Shown one piece after another: positions 10,289 to 22,383 of a DNA stretch of 64,000 nucleotides (positions are counted from its first letter, which is position 1; each line of letters begins with the position of its first letter). Origin of the DNA: Trogon surrucura (Eukaryota; Chordata; Aves; Trogoniformes; Trogonidae); the NCBI GenBank assembly GCA_020746105.1, contig CM036618.1:119585161-119649160 (forward strand), in the 5' to 3' direction. Both the position numbers and the translations under genes were made by a program. A model generated the notes under the pieces. That model did not search any database. It worked only from the letters and a program-made list of their open reading frames with translations, and had not been told where the DNA came from.

Positions 10289-10424
10289 AACCAATGGCGA
10301 GCATCCTTCCATTCCTGAGCTCAGCCAATGGCGAGCGCCCTTGCACCTCTGCCCTCAGCCAATGGCGAGCATCCTTGCATTACTGCCCTCAGCCAATGGC
10401 GAGCGTCCTTGCGCCCGTTGCTAG
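10289..10424. promoter_or_regulatory. Four 34-bp repeats, each with a CCAAT box
   Basis: CCAATGGCGAGC recurs with CCAAT starting at 10291, 10325, 10359 and 10393, exactly 34 bp apart. The intervening bases are also repeated (atccttgcattactgccctc and variants). CCAAT flanked by a purine-rich GGCGAG is the usual binding context for NF-Y. The array is therefore both a short tandem repeat and a likely multiplied NF-Y site. It is unrelated in sequence to the 34-bp satellite at 2.4-4.4 kb. Confidence 0.7.
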
Positions 10425-10500
10425 GCGGGGCGGGCAGCGTCATGGAGGCCGGCCCAGGCTTTCGGCGGCGTCAATTTGTTTCAGAGCGCATGAGCGCACG

Positions 10501-13500
10501 TCGTGGGGTAGTTTGATGCAAAATTAAGGATGAAGAGTTTAAGAGTTTACTGATACATCCCTTTGAGTCTTCCTTAAAGCTTTTCAGCCCAAATTAATTT
10601 CAACTTGCTCATTGGCCGTATTCCCACAGAGGTTCTGCTTTGAATGCCCTCACAGCAGCTCTTTCCAGCCGTGCGACACGACGTACCTGGCCGCGGGTTT
10701 TGAGTGTCAGTTCTCAAAATGAGGAATAACCTCGATTTCCGTCTAATGAGACCTCACCCTGAAATGTTCATGATGCATTTCTTTAGCGTGGCCCGCTCTG
10801 AAGTTTTGTTCTGGACTACAGGAGCGGGGAACCACGCTATAGCCTCAGGCTCTGAATAAAACAAAATTACTTGAGAAGGCAGCAGGAGTGAAGGGAGTGC
10901 CTCAGCTGGATTGTACTGGTAGAGCCCCGCCGGTGTGTGTGATCATGTCATGGCGGCTAAACAAACACCAACAAGCTGTCATATTATTACTGAGAAAACA
11001 CTGAGCTCAGAGGATTAATTCGAAAACCGTGAGCAGGCTGCCCGTGGGGATCTGTTTCAACTCTTACACTGTCTTGACCTACCGATGTCAATAGGATTTT
11101 CCCCATGAGGAAAGGAGGAGAGCTGGAAGTCCCCCGGGTAAGGGGGTTCCAGGAGCCCCAGTGCTGCCCTGCGGCCACGGCCAGCACAAGCTCAGCTGCC
11201 AACCTGGCAGACCACAGCAAGGACTCGGCCTGTTCTTAGCAGAAATATAAGGTTTCATTTGGATTGTTTGGGTTTGGTTGGTTTTTTTAAATTTGTTTTG
11301 ATTTAGCAGGAGGAACTTGTGTTGGCTTAGCCAAACCTTAAGGAGTACAAGCAGGTTGATGGCACTGCCAAAATATATTTTGTTCATAAGGGATATAGCC
11401 AAGTTACTCTGCAAAGGAATTTCTAGCAAAACAAGCACTTAAAGAAGAAACAAACCGCTCTCTTGTACCAGGGATTCATTGAACTGTGCAGCAGTAGTTA
11501 AACACCCGTTCTGGTGTGATGGTGATGTATCACATAGTGCATTTAACTGGAAATAGCCAGCCTTTGGATCTTGTTCTTGGAAGAGCAAGTCACACATATT
11601 CTGGGGACAAATAGGGAAAAATACGATTTTTTCCTTTATGTCCCTTCTTGTTTATACTGAAGGCGTTGGGTTAAAAAGATTGCATATTTCATACAGAAGT
11701 GTTTTTCGTGTGGCGGTGCTCACTGACTGAAATCTAAAAAGCTTCCACGCAGTTTGTCAGACACTTCATTAATGTGTGTATAGATGTTCAGTCTTTGAAC
11801 CATCTCTCAGTAGGAAACAGGGTACAGGATCTGTGTATAAGAAATTCACCTTGGTGGTCCATTAGATGAGCCAGTTAATTCAGTGCCTAACAGGAGCAGA
11901 CTGATTTATCTCCGGTGTTTTTGACACACTCAGTTTGAAAAGAAGAATAACAGTCACAGGCTGGGTCAAACTGCTTTTGCTCTCAGGTTGCCTCATTCTG
12001 GTTTGCTGCATTTGAGTGTTCACAAGCTGTCTGGAGGCCAGGGTGTCTCCTTAAGGCACAAAACTAAAAGCCAGAGCCTCCATCACAAGAAGCCACTGAT
12101 ACAGAGCCTGAGTCTTGCACGCTTATTTTGACCCCAGAGAAGCTGTGTTTATAGCAAGTCAGCAGAGGAAACAGCCCAAGGTGAGATCTCGGAGTCAGGA
12201 ATCTCACCTTAGAGAAACGTGTGTCGTACCAAAACATGCTATAGCATATAGGAATACATGCTGTAGCAAACCTCTTTTTTTCTAGTGGAAAGCATGGGAT
12301 ACATTTTCCTAATAAAGATCAGCACTGCAGCGATTCCCTGGCAGATCGGCCACTCTGTTTACAGTTACAGTGGGTTGCTGAAAGGACTGAACAGAAATTT
12401 TCATTTTATTTCCTAAGGAGTTAAGGTGCACGGTCAGCATGGACTCAGGCTGCTTCCAGCCTCAGAGAGAGGGGTGGGATAGTACTTACATAGGTCATTA
12501 ATTGTACTGAAAGGCTATCTAAAGCCTAAAAAACTCTTGCCATGAAAATACACCGCCCACAATCCAGCAGAATCTACTTTCTGATCTCTTCTGGAAGACT
12601 AACTCTGTGAAAAGCTCGGCGACATTGTTCAGCTGGGCAGGCTTGGCCAGCCAAAGAGCTGCAAATGCCGATGTGTTTGTGCAGTGTGGAGAGCAGTGGT
12701 TTCACATCCACTGCTGTATAAAGATCCCAAACATTTCTAAAAACCCTACCCATTTTGCTATTTATGTCGTTCAGAGGCTGCATATGGAGCTGCATAGTCA
12801 GTGTGCAAAGCCTGCTTTGATTCTTTGAAAGACCATTTGATCTCTCCCCATTGTACTTCCAAAAGATCTGAAGCAGAGACGACAAATGCCAAAAACTTCT
12901 AATGAACTTCTTTTTTCCTTTTGATTCAGATTTGATAATGCAGAACCCAACCCGAGAGTCTCCTGAGGACCCAGCTTCTGTGCTTGCCATCATTGAGACC
13001 ACTCTCCATTAAGGTTCCAATACACGAGATTTAAATATTCATGTAAGTTGTGTCTATTAAGAAACAAAAGAGGGACTTTTACATAAAAGAATTAATAACA
13101 GATCTCAACATTTAGCTGTGTTGGTGTTGGGCTTTTTGGCTGGGAGAGTAGATGTGCTTCTGGAATAACAGGCCCAAGAAAGAGGATTTTGAAAAGGGAA
13201 AGACTGGAAAAAAAAGTACTAGAGGAAATAGATCCATTACTTCCAGAGAGATTAAAGCGTCTCAGGGAATGAAAGCACACAAGACTCTATTACGGCCAGA
13301 GTGAAGGGAAGGAAGGAAGGATGATGGTTCCCCATGGGATAACATTGTTTATCCACCAGGTCATGAGAGGACATGGCACTTAGCTATCCCCAAGGAAACT
13401 GGCCTTGCAACAGGGTCCTGTAAAGTGTGGGGCTTTTAATACCACTGCTGCTTTGATGCCTCCCATGCCAGGTAGAAATAACCTGCAGAAAAGGCTGACA

Positions 13501-13700
13501 CGAAGAAGCATGAAGTTAAAACCAAATGGCCAAATCTTGTGCTTGAGGCAGGAGTCACACTGATTTTCATGCACCGTGCCACCACCCTAAATGATCGCAA
13601 AACTGACAAATAACAAAAATCAAGCACTGCCATCCACTCACACAGAAATCCTGGCTCAGCAGAAGGCCTCTGCGCACCACCCTGGGGACACCCTGGGACA
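10501..13700. other. Intergenic sequence upstream of BFSP1
   Basis: AT-moderate unique sequence. The longest open frames (142 codons at 12574-13002 minus, 116 codons at 11088-11438 minus) have no recognisable domain. They are interrupted by low-complexity stretches and I do not call them. No interspersed repeat end, tRNA or hairpin RNA was identified. Confidence 0.5.
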
Positions 13701-14141
13701 AAGCTCTCCCCCCAGCACAACCACGAAAGGCTTTGAGCTCAGCCTCTGAAACTGCAAAGCGCTCGTTTTGTTGTGCGTGGATAACGCTTTAATCCACCGA
13801 GCGAAAGCTGGACGTTGCTCTCTTTTATTCTGGCCGAACACAATTGCAATGCTGGAAAAGAAAAGCCCCCCACCCCCCTCACCCCCACCCGCTGCTCCTC
13901 CGAACTGCTGACGCCCAGATGGGCAGTCCCAAGGCGGGGCCATTGGGATTTATTTAGTTCACTGCTGCAGATGATGCCTTTAGTGCCACAAACTGCCCTG
14001 GAGACAAGTCCTAATCATCTGGGGGGGTGATTATGTTCAGTTCTTCCTCCCCAAACCCCCCAGACATAATTCAGATCCAAACTGGAGAGACAGGCAGGCA
14101 CGCAAGAGGGGAACCCGGCACCACACAGTCCCCCCGAAGCC
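13701..14141 (+). promoter_or_regulatory. BFSP1: Putative BFSP1 promoter and 5' UTR
   Basis: The 440 bp before the filensin start codon. It holds TGCTGAC at 13906-13912, a half-site for large Maf factors, which drive many avian lens genes. It also holds cattggg at 13941-13947, which resembles a weak SOX-type motif, and an AT-rich tttattta near 13948-13955 that could serve as a weak TATA element. The cap site cannot be fixed from sequence. The site assignments come from motif matching alone. Confidence 0.35.
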
Positions 14142-14512
14142 ATGTACAGGAGCAGCTTCCTCCGCGAGGTGCGCAAGGAGAAGTACGAGCGATCGGACGC
14201 CTACGATGAGCTGCGAGGCTCCCCCGAATTCGACAGTTTGGCCCAAGCCCGGGGCCTGGAGAACCTCCAGGAGCTCAACGAGCGCTTCGCCAGCTACATC
14301 AACCGGGCGCGCGTGCTGGAGCAGCGCAACACCATCCTGCGCAAGCAGCTGGAGACCTTTCAGCGCATGGATGAGTTGGTGGGCTTGGACGAAGCTTTCG
14401 CCGGGCAGATCGAGTTCAACCGTCAACGAATGCGGGAGTTGGCATCCGATCGAGCCAAGCTGGAGCGGGAGGAGAAGGATGCCCAGCGCATGCTCGATGA
14501 GTACCGCAACAA
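14142..14512 (+). CDS. BFSP1: BFSP1 coding exon 1 (head and coil 1)
   Basis: 371 nt encoding residues 1-123 plus two bases of codon 124. It begins [18 protein letters not shown] and contains the conserved start of the intermediate-filament rod, [19 protein letters not shown]. The ATG at 14142 is the first in-frame Met before this motif and fits the known filensin N-terminus. The donor is aacaa|gtaagg and the intron is phase 2. Reading through the donor would stop at once at TAA, so the splice is required. Confidence 0.96.
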
Positions 14513-17500
14513 GTAAGGCTTGTGAATGGTGGAAGATGGGTGGTATTGTTTCCATCATTAATCTTTGTAGTAAGGATGGGTTTGGTGTCACCAGCTACTT
14601 CTCGTGGATGGGCGAGGCCTCCCAGTGTGTATCAGACTTGTAGCCAGAGACAGCATGTAAGCCCATGGCGAAAAGCAAGGTGCCAGGACTCGGGGAGCTC
14701 TAGCACTGCATTTCATAGTCTCACTGCTACTAGATGGGCAATTGTCCTCTCCCTTCCCTGACAGCAAGTCCTCATCGTGCCATATGTCGGTAGCTGTTTG
14801 TTATTAGCTTTAGAAGGATTGTGCTCTGAGCTGCAAAGAGGGAGTAACTTCATTAAAAACCAGACGGCTGGAAGGAAGTCCTGTGTCTGAGCAGCACAGT
14901 TACACAACCCCAAAAATCACCAGAAGTGTGTGGGACACCTCTGAGAAACTCTTATTTACAGGTATTGTGAGGCATCTGGGCTAGTCTGTGCCAGCCACTA
15001 CAGATGTGAGATGAAAAGAAAGTAAATAATTTTTTCCCCTGGTATATGAAATTTGCCTAATTACCCTCCTCTTCTTCCTTGCATCCTGCTGTTTCTATCT
15101 TGTGCTACTAAAGCAACAGCTGTAAGAACAGGTTTCCCCTCACTTCACGTCTCTTTAACCTCATTGCCACCATAAGTCACGGAGCAGGAGTCTTGGAGGC
15201 TGAGGCATATGGTGCCTCCAGACACGTGTGGTCCTCTCCCTTCAGCAACAGGCAGTGTTGGCCATGTTAATTAATTAACAGGTCAGGTTTTTTCCCCCCC
15301 AAATGTATGTCTGACTAGCTCACCCAGGAAAATTTGGAAGCCACATGGAGGCTGATGAGGACCTATTCATCTGTTTCCCCACCAAAAGGTGAGGGACCAA
15401 CTGCATATAACATGCTCTAGCTTAGAAACACTTCTCACTGACAGTGGTGGAAAGGAGAAAAATGAAATATTTTCAGCAAACACGGTCTTTGTAGAAGTGC
15501 CGCCACTCCAACACTCACCAGAAACATTTGTAATACGACAGAAGGTGAATTGCCTGTCGTGCTACTGCAGAAATATGAGTTCCTCAAGATTTCATCTCAC
15601 AGCTCTATCACAAACTTTTTGTCTGACCTTGCTCAAACCACATTATTTTTCAGTCTGATCCTTCGCTGATTTTTTCCCCTCCTCTGAACTAGCAAGTGTA
15701 AGACTGATAACATTTTCCTCTTTTCTCTCCAATAATTTTTCAACTGGAAAGAGCCAGATGTGTGATAATTGACATCGAGGCCATCTATCACTATCAGCAG
15801 CCATAAGTCCTAACGCATCCTCACCCCACCCTCCCCAACCCTGCCTGCTTGACACACACTGCCTGACCTGCTGTGCTGCCACAGCTATTCCTGGGGCCAC
15901 CCTGAGACATAAATCAAGAAAATGAGCCAGCTAAAAAAAAATAATAATAAAATAATAAAAAAAATTAACATCTCTAACCCAATTCAGTGGGGGCCACGGG
16001 TCTATAAATGCCAAGCCCTCTCCTTCTCATCTGACAGCAGAGAAGAGCCCATCCAGGTGCCCCGAGGCTTAATGCTGGAAATGGTGAGATGTTCACGATG
16101 CCCTGACTTGGTGCCAGCGAGTAATAAGCACCTGGTGAGGCAGGTTTGTGTTCCATTATTTATGAGCAGGAAATTCAGCTATGAGCCAATGTTATAATTT
16201 AGCTATTTACTCTGATGCTTGTTCAGATGTTTTTATTATGCGGTGTCCATGAGATTAGTTAAAAATATGTGCAAACTGTATGGAAATACGCAGTGCTACG
16301 GTACAGCTGGGCAAAAATGCATTATCTCTGGAGTATTTCAGGCAAGTGACAAGTCATGTAAGAAAAATTGGCAAGAAAAAAAAAAAGAGAAAAACTGCCC
16401 AGAAAAAAAAAATTAGTTTGTCCTGGCTACCTTTTAATGGATTCCTGCATCCACCTAAGCAGTTTGTGGGTTACCTGCCTGTATAGTTCCCCAGCAGCAG
16501 GACAAAGATACAAAGATAATTTACTTTTCATTAGAGTTGCTTTACGCAAGCTGTAAATAGGTGGGGAGGAATACAGGACATGGAAAATCCTGGAGGCAAA
16601 ACACCCAGAAAAGGGGTTGTGCTTTTTGAAAGATTCAGGACCTGTTACAGAGGTAATTAATGACATCTGAATAAAAGTGGATGGTGCCTTGTCACATAGT
16701 CCTGGGCACAGCCATACACAGAAGGAAAAAGGAAACTGAGTATAATTCAAGCCAACATCTTTATGGCTGAAAGGTTACACAGGGCTATTAAAGGGCAGTG
16801 GCTGCTTTTTAAGCAAATTGGCTTCATTTTACACCAAAAAGTGAACTTTGGTTTTATTTTTTTTCTCTTGGGAGCTGCTGAGTTTGACCTGAAGACAGAC
16901 ACGAAAGTTTCTTCAGCGTCTGAAAAAACAATTGGTTGGGTTTGAGTTGCGAGCACTAAAACAAAGCCAGTGCTGTGACACCATGTGCTCTGCCTTTTCA
17001 TCCTGTTTCTAGATCAAAACCATCCTGATGGCCATGATTTCTGCTAGTTAAACTTATAAATAAATTTCTCTAAACAAAATAGAGGAAGAATAGTCTTCTG
17101 TGCCATGTTAGGGCCTTGCCACGCTACAGAAATCAGAAGTATTCCTGTGCCAAGCAACCTGCTCCCCTACCTGACTCTGCTCTCAGCAACAGGCAGCATG
17201 GATTTCTTGCTTCATTTTGGACTATTAAAATATCTCCTTTTGGCACACTAGGATTAAAAAAGATCTCTTGGAGTGGACCATTGTGTATCCTCTTATACAT
17301 GTATCCTTGTGTGTGTTTGTGTCCTTCACTGACGCAAAGAGTTTTAGCTCTTACCGCCCAGTCATATTTTCATATTTTGGGAAACAGATTTATGTAAGTA
17401 AACCTTTTAAACCTACATTTATATAAATAGACCTTTTAAAGCTTCATTTAAACACAGTAAGGCCTGGGACTACTAGGTCTGTACAATTAAATGTGCACGA

Positions 17501-20500
17501 ACCATTGCAAAAGTAGACTTGATGTTAAAATTTATTTTAAAACCCCCTCTAGTCACATTCATAGCTTTTCACATTAATCTGAGCAGACTCTGTACCAGTG
17601 GAGAATTCTTTCTCTTGAAGTTGCAAAAAAAAAAAAAAGGATTGCTGCGAACTGTTTGGATGTATCTCATAAAAAGACTTACTTATGCTAATTTTATTGA
17701 GCATCATTATTATAGCAATGTTGCATCTGGCTGTGGGAAAAGAGTGTATTTCTCTCTCCGTGATGTTAGGGAAGACACTGAAAGCCAGATTTCAACACCC
17801 TTGACTGAACAAGAATAATTAACTTCAGAAATTAAAAGTCCCACTAATTGATCGTTTCATTTAAAATTCATTCATGGCTAATCCTGTGGGATTTGCATGC
17901 AATATGATTCCCTGGAAGTCTCTAGACATGGAAATCAGTGCTGTGCTCTCCAAGCTGCGTCATGGGACGATGCTCGGACGAGCTGACACCCTTTGGGGCC
18001 ACGGTAGAGACCAAACACCCATGAGAGAAAACAAAAACAAGCAGGAAAACGTGGCGGCTGGGATATGGGGAGCTCTAGGGACGCTGTCACCAAAACTGTC
18101 ATCAAGCCCTCTCTGCAGGGGTTGTCTCTGTGCTAGTGCTGCTTCTCTGGTGATAGGGAGGGCTTCGTCCTGCTGCAGCTGCAGGTGAGGAGGTCCTGCC
18201 TGCCTTCCACCCTCTCCTCAGACTGCTGGAATCTTGCCCTGTGGCTTCTTGATAAGGCAGGCAGCAATCTCTTCATAAATCAGCAGAGCACAGCGCTCGC
18301 AGGGCTCATCCCGGCCCCCAGGGTGTAAAACACAAGCATTACTGGCCTGTCTGTCATCCGTGCAGGACCAGCATTTTGCAGTTTGTGCTCTCTTTGGCAC
18401 CCAAATTACTGCTGCCGCTATTGAGAAAAGGCTAGTGAAGTGCCCCAGGGAAACTGGAAAGGAGAAAAGTAGCAGAAAAGTTTAACCTTGGTTTGTGGCA
18501 AGCCAAGAGGCTTCATATATTATTGCTGTAAGAGTTCAGTAGGGTCCAACAGAGAGAGACAGCATTTCTCTTTCTATTAAGAGCACATCTTTGACACCAA
18601 ATTGACTATCTGGTTATTGAGCACCGTGAGGATGTATTGTGACTGTTTTCTCTTTGGAGAGGAGCCAGCCCTTGCACAGCAGCAGAGACAGGGTCTTAAA
18701 AAAAAAAAAAAAAGGGGTCTTGCCCTGGCCTCGTCTTTCAACAGCGACCACAGCCTGCCTGTCAGCTGGGGGAGCAAAAAGAGATTTACAGCACTGCTGA
18801 CACTGTGCTTTTCAGGCAGAGAAATGAGCCTAGTCCTGCACTTGCCTCCTGCATGCCCAATGCTCTTGCCAGGCCAGTGCCCTGAGCTGTAAAGGGGCTC
18901 GCTGGGCTTGACAAACACCTGTAAAGGTGTTAGTGCCCCAACAGAGAGCTGCTAAGCTAAGAGAGGTGGGGTGATGGGAACCTTTAAAGCTCTGAGCTGC
19001 TTTGTTGGAGCCTGGCAGCACCCTCAGCTCCATTTCTTTTCCCCTGTGCAAAATACAGTTGTTACCTCAGTTTTTTTAAACAGTCTAGAAATGTTTTTTG
19101 CATCCCTGAAGATACTTGACTAGATGAGGTGTTGTTTTGGTTTTTTTTAAAAAAAAACAAAGCAAATTAACCTCATGACTTAAACTCCAGGAAAGGCTGA
19201 CCAGCAACCATCTAACAAAAACATGACCTCTTTTAAACATGTCCAGCTTATTACTCAAATACTTAAATCAGAATTGAAGCATAACAGGGCTGCAGTTTGT
19301 CAGCCATTGTACTTACACAGATGCATTTCAGTGGGTACAGAGGCATCCTGAGGTCTCTGAAGCATTTCTAAGAGATCCTTGGTCATTTGGCACTGAGCTT
19401 CTGGAGTAGATTGAACACCACTTAAAAGCAATCCTCCTCCAAAGGTTAATCACACTGTACTAACTCTCTCGAGGCTGCCAGGTGGCTTTATAGCTCTGTG
19501 ACACAGCTGGTATGTGGGTCGTTTGAGAGTGAAGGAAAGGGTAGATGAGTATTTCAGTCCTTGAAAGAATTTTTGGGCAAGGATCAGTCAGAGGTGAGCA
19601 GGTCTGAGTATCATTAGGGCTGAGGTTTAGACCCTGAGTGTATTGGATGGTTGTATATTACTAGGAGTGTAAATCCAGCCTTTTATTGTAGCTAGATATT
19701 TGGGTTTCACAACCTGCTTCATACTTGCATGGTTGTCAGAAAGTATCTAAGTTAACAGAGTGTTTAGTGTCAACCATATACAAAAATTTTGTAAGACAGA
19801 TGGAAAAGTGGTTGGAGGTGAACTACTTAAAAACCAACAGAAACAACAGCCATTTTGCTTTTGAAGCTGAACATTCTCAGTTGTTTTCTTGGAAGTGAAC
19901 CCTGTGTTATTACAGTTTCGCAAAAATAACTTGGTTTAGTTTTGTCAGAAACCAGCCCTTCAGCTGAAGATGCCCAGCCATTTGCAGGAGTGATAATGAC
20001 ATAAAACCTCATCATTTTCACCTGTGTCTTTACCATTCATGGTAAGAATTGAAAACAGACCAGTGACCAACCCTGCTAATATGGGGTTTCAAAAAAAAAC
20101 CCCGAAACCAGAACACCAAGTTGAGTCTGCTTCTTTGTTCTGCCAAGTTCTTGTTCCTGGTCAGTTCACGAGTGACCCCATCCCTTCGGCTTTCCAAGAC
20201 ATGTTGAAAGAGATGAGAATAACATTAGCTGTTGATCCTTCAGGAGATAAAAAAAAACAACCAAGACTGACACAACCAGTTCAGTTTGGGAGTTGACAAC
20301 TTCCCTGTTGACTGGAGCAAATCCCTCAGATACCACCAGCATATCTGGGCTGATTCAGTGATTTCAGAAGACAGGCACTGGTTTATGTTCAATTCTGAAT
20401 TAAAGCCATGTTCATACTTATGTTGATGCCCATTGCTTGTACTGCAAGTGAAGCACATTCATGAGCCGAGTTGGTTTGTCACCAATCATGAGGGTTTCTT

Positions 20501-22351
20501 GTAGAAACGACAGCTTTTTGTATCTGAATCTATTATTTTAGGGAAAGCAAAGGGATAAACAGGAATAGACTGTATTTAGGTGCTGTGGCACTTGGTGACA
20601 GATGGAGTTTGATGAGCCACTTGTTCAGTACTGAAGGTAAAGTCTTATTGCCTTGTACCGTAAGATGCTTCTGGCTGTTTTTGTTTTATTTAATAGGGTC
20701 TCATTAAACCATATCCCCTATTAAACTTGTTATATGTAGTTTATTTAAGGAGAGGAATAAACAACAATAATAATAAACAATTAAGAAGTTTTGCACTCTG
20801 CAGCTAAAAGGATTTCCCGGAAGATAATTCTATCTAACATACAAATAGAGAGCCCTAATTCTTAGAGTATGTGACCTTTCCTCAAATGAAAGATAAACAC
20901 AGTGCACATCCATTGTTCACTCAGTACAGGAATATGCACATTATGCACTTGGAGACAATTTTTTAAATGCGTGAGAATAGTTGGACAAATGCAGTTCTTT
21001 GTAAGACTCACATGTGATTTTGACCACGCTGAATTATGAATTGCTATTAAAGAGGACACAAAGCTCGATCCATTAGAGCATCCTAATACAACATAATTCA
21101 TACCCAATCAATATGGGAAATTGCAACCTTTGTGTTTAATGTGTCTGTCATGAAAATGCTTATTGAACAAGGTCAGGTAGAACAGAAAACCAGCTACAAC
21201 GTAATTAAATGCTAATGTGCCAATGTAGCAAATATTCACAGAGTAACCACTGATGAATGGCTCTCACTGTGGTCCAGTGCCAATCAAATAGACTTTTATT
21301 GTAAATAATCTATTCTGGGGCTTTCTGTGAAAAAGTGATAGCAAATGTGTGGCGTTCCGTTATTGTCTGCTACTTAAATTGAGGATAAGAAATCAGGCAA
21401 TTCTGGAATTACTCTCTGCACATGGAACCCCAAAAGTATTAATGCTAATACGTAAATAAGTCTTTTGGTCCCTTTCAAGATTCATATCTGCTAAACTTCA
21501 TCGCCTTTGTTCTGCTTGCAGGTATAGAAATGAACGTGAGTATCAGCAGAGGCTAAAAGAAACCCTTGAACGCCTTAATAAGGTAAGCCTGAAAAAATGG
21601 AAATGGAAAGGTCTTTATCATTCCCCTTGGCTTTATTCACTAGAGCAAGCTGCTTCAAAGAAGCAGCAAGAAAATAAAATGCCAGAGCAAGACATTTCTT
21701 GTCGTTACGCACTGGTGAAAAGTTCTCCGTCCCCCTCCCTGAGCCTTGTGCAGATGGCCGAGCCTCGGTGCGTGCGTGCGCGTTGTTGTAGCGCCCTGCT
21801 CCACACAGCCCTCCTCATTTTGGTCACGTAGAACGTGCCATCCGCAGCCCACAGCCCCAGGACTTTGTAATTTCTTCAGTAAGACAAGGACTAGGAGGAT
21901 CCGCTGTGTAACACTCCTTTTAGAGCATCAGCAAATGGTTCCTGTATTCATTTTGGGATCTGGAGTTGACACAGACACAGAGCTAGGAAAAGCCCATTTA
22001 TCAGTCATATCATGCAGCCAGAGAAAACACGTTTGTTGCTAATTATCTTCCCTCTTTTTTTTTTTTTTAATTTTAAATACAGCTACTGTATTAAAGTGTA
22101 TTTAGTACTGATATCGTGGCATGAGAAAATGTTGATTTTGTGCAAGTCTTGAAGCCTGTTATGTCTCAAAGCTCCTCAGTGCCTTGCAGGGTATGGTCAG
22201 CCCTTCCCAGGACCGACCCTCAGCTTCCCATTAGGGAAATAAAGTAAGGGAAATAAAACGGAAGCCACAAACCTCCCTAATTTATTCATTTCACGGTGAA
22301 AAGTGAGAAATGTTTATCTCAAGCTCCACTTTCCTTGAAACAGAAATGATG

Positions 22352-22383
<32 letters not shown>

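Larger units (their letters stand above)
9480..10500. promoter_or_regulatory. CpG-island-like promoter segment, possibly for a leftward gene
   Basis: About 1 kb of GC-rich, CpG-dense sequence outside the left-end satellites. It holds the 37-bp minisatellite, a TATA-like element, four spaced CCAAT boxes, a gttgctagg X-box-like (RFX-type) site at 10417-10425 and a GC box ggggcggg at 10427-10434. Seen from the minus strand, the CCAAT boxes lie about 45-150 bp upstream of the TATA-like element, a normal promoter order for leftward transcription. In human, DSTN starts divergently upstream of BFSP1, so DSTN is the natural candidate. I found no DSTN coding sequence here, so that assignment is an inference from synteny only. 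Confidence 0.5.

Noticed and set aside
9321-10290. Gly/Arg/Pro/Ala-rich open frames of up to 298 codons across the GC minisatellite
   Set aside because: The frames come from a stop-free 37-bp unit. They exist on both strands and have no conserved domain.
12574-13002. 142-codon minus frame upstream of BFSP1
   Set aside because: No recognisable domain, no supporting splice or promoter signals. A chance ORF in intergenic DNA is the simpler reading.
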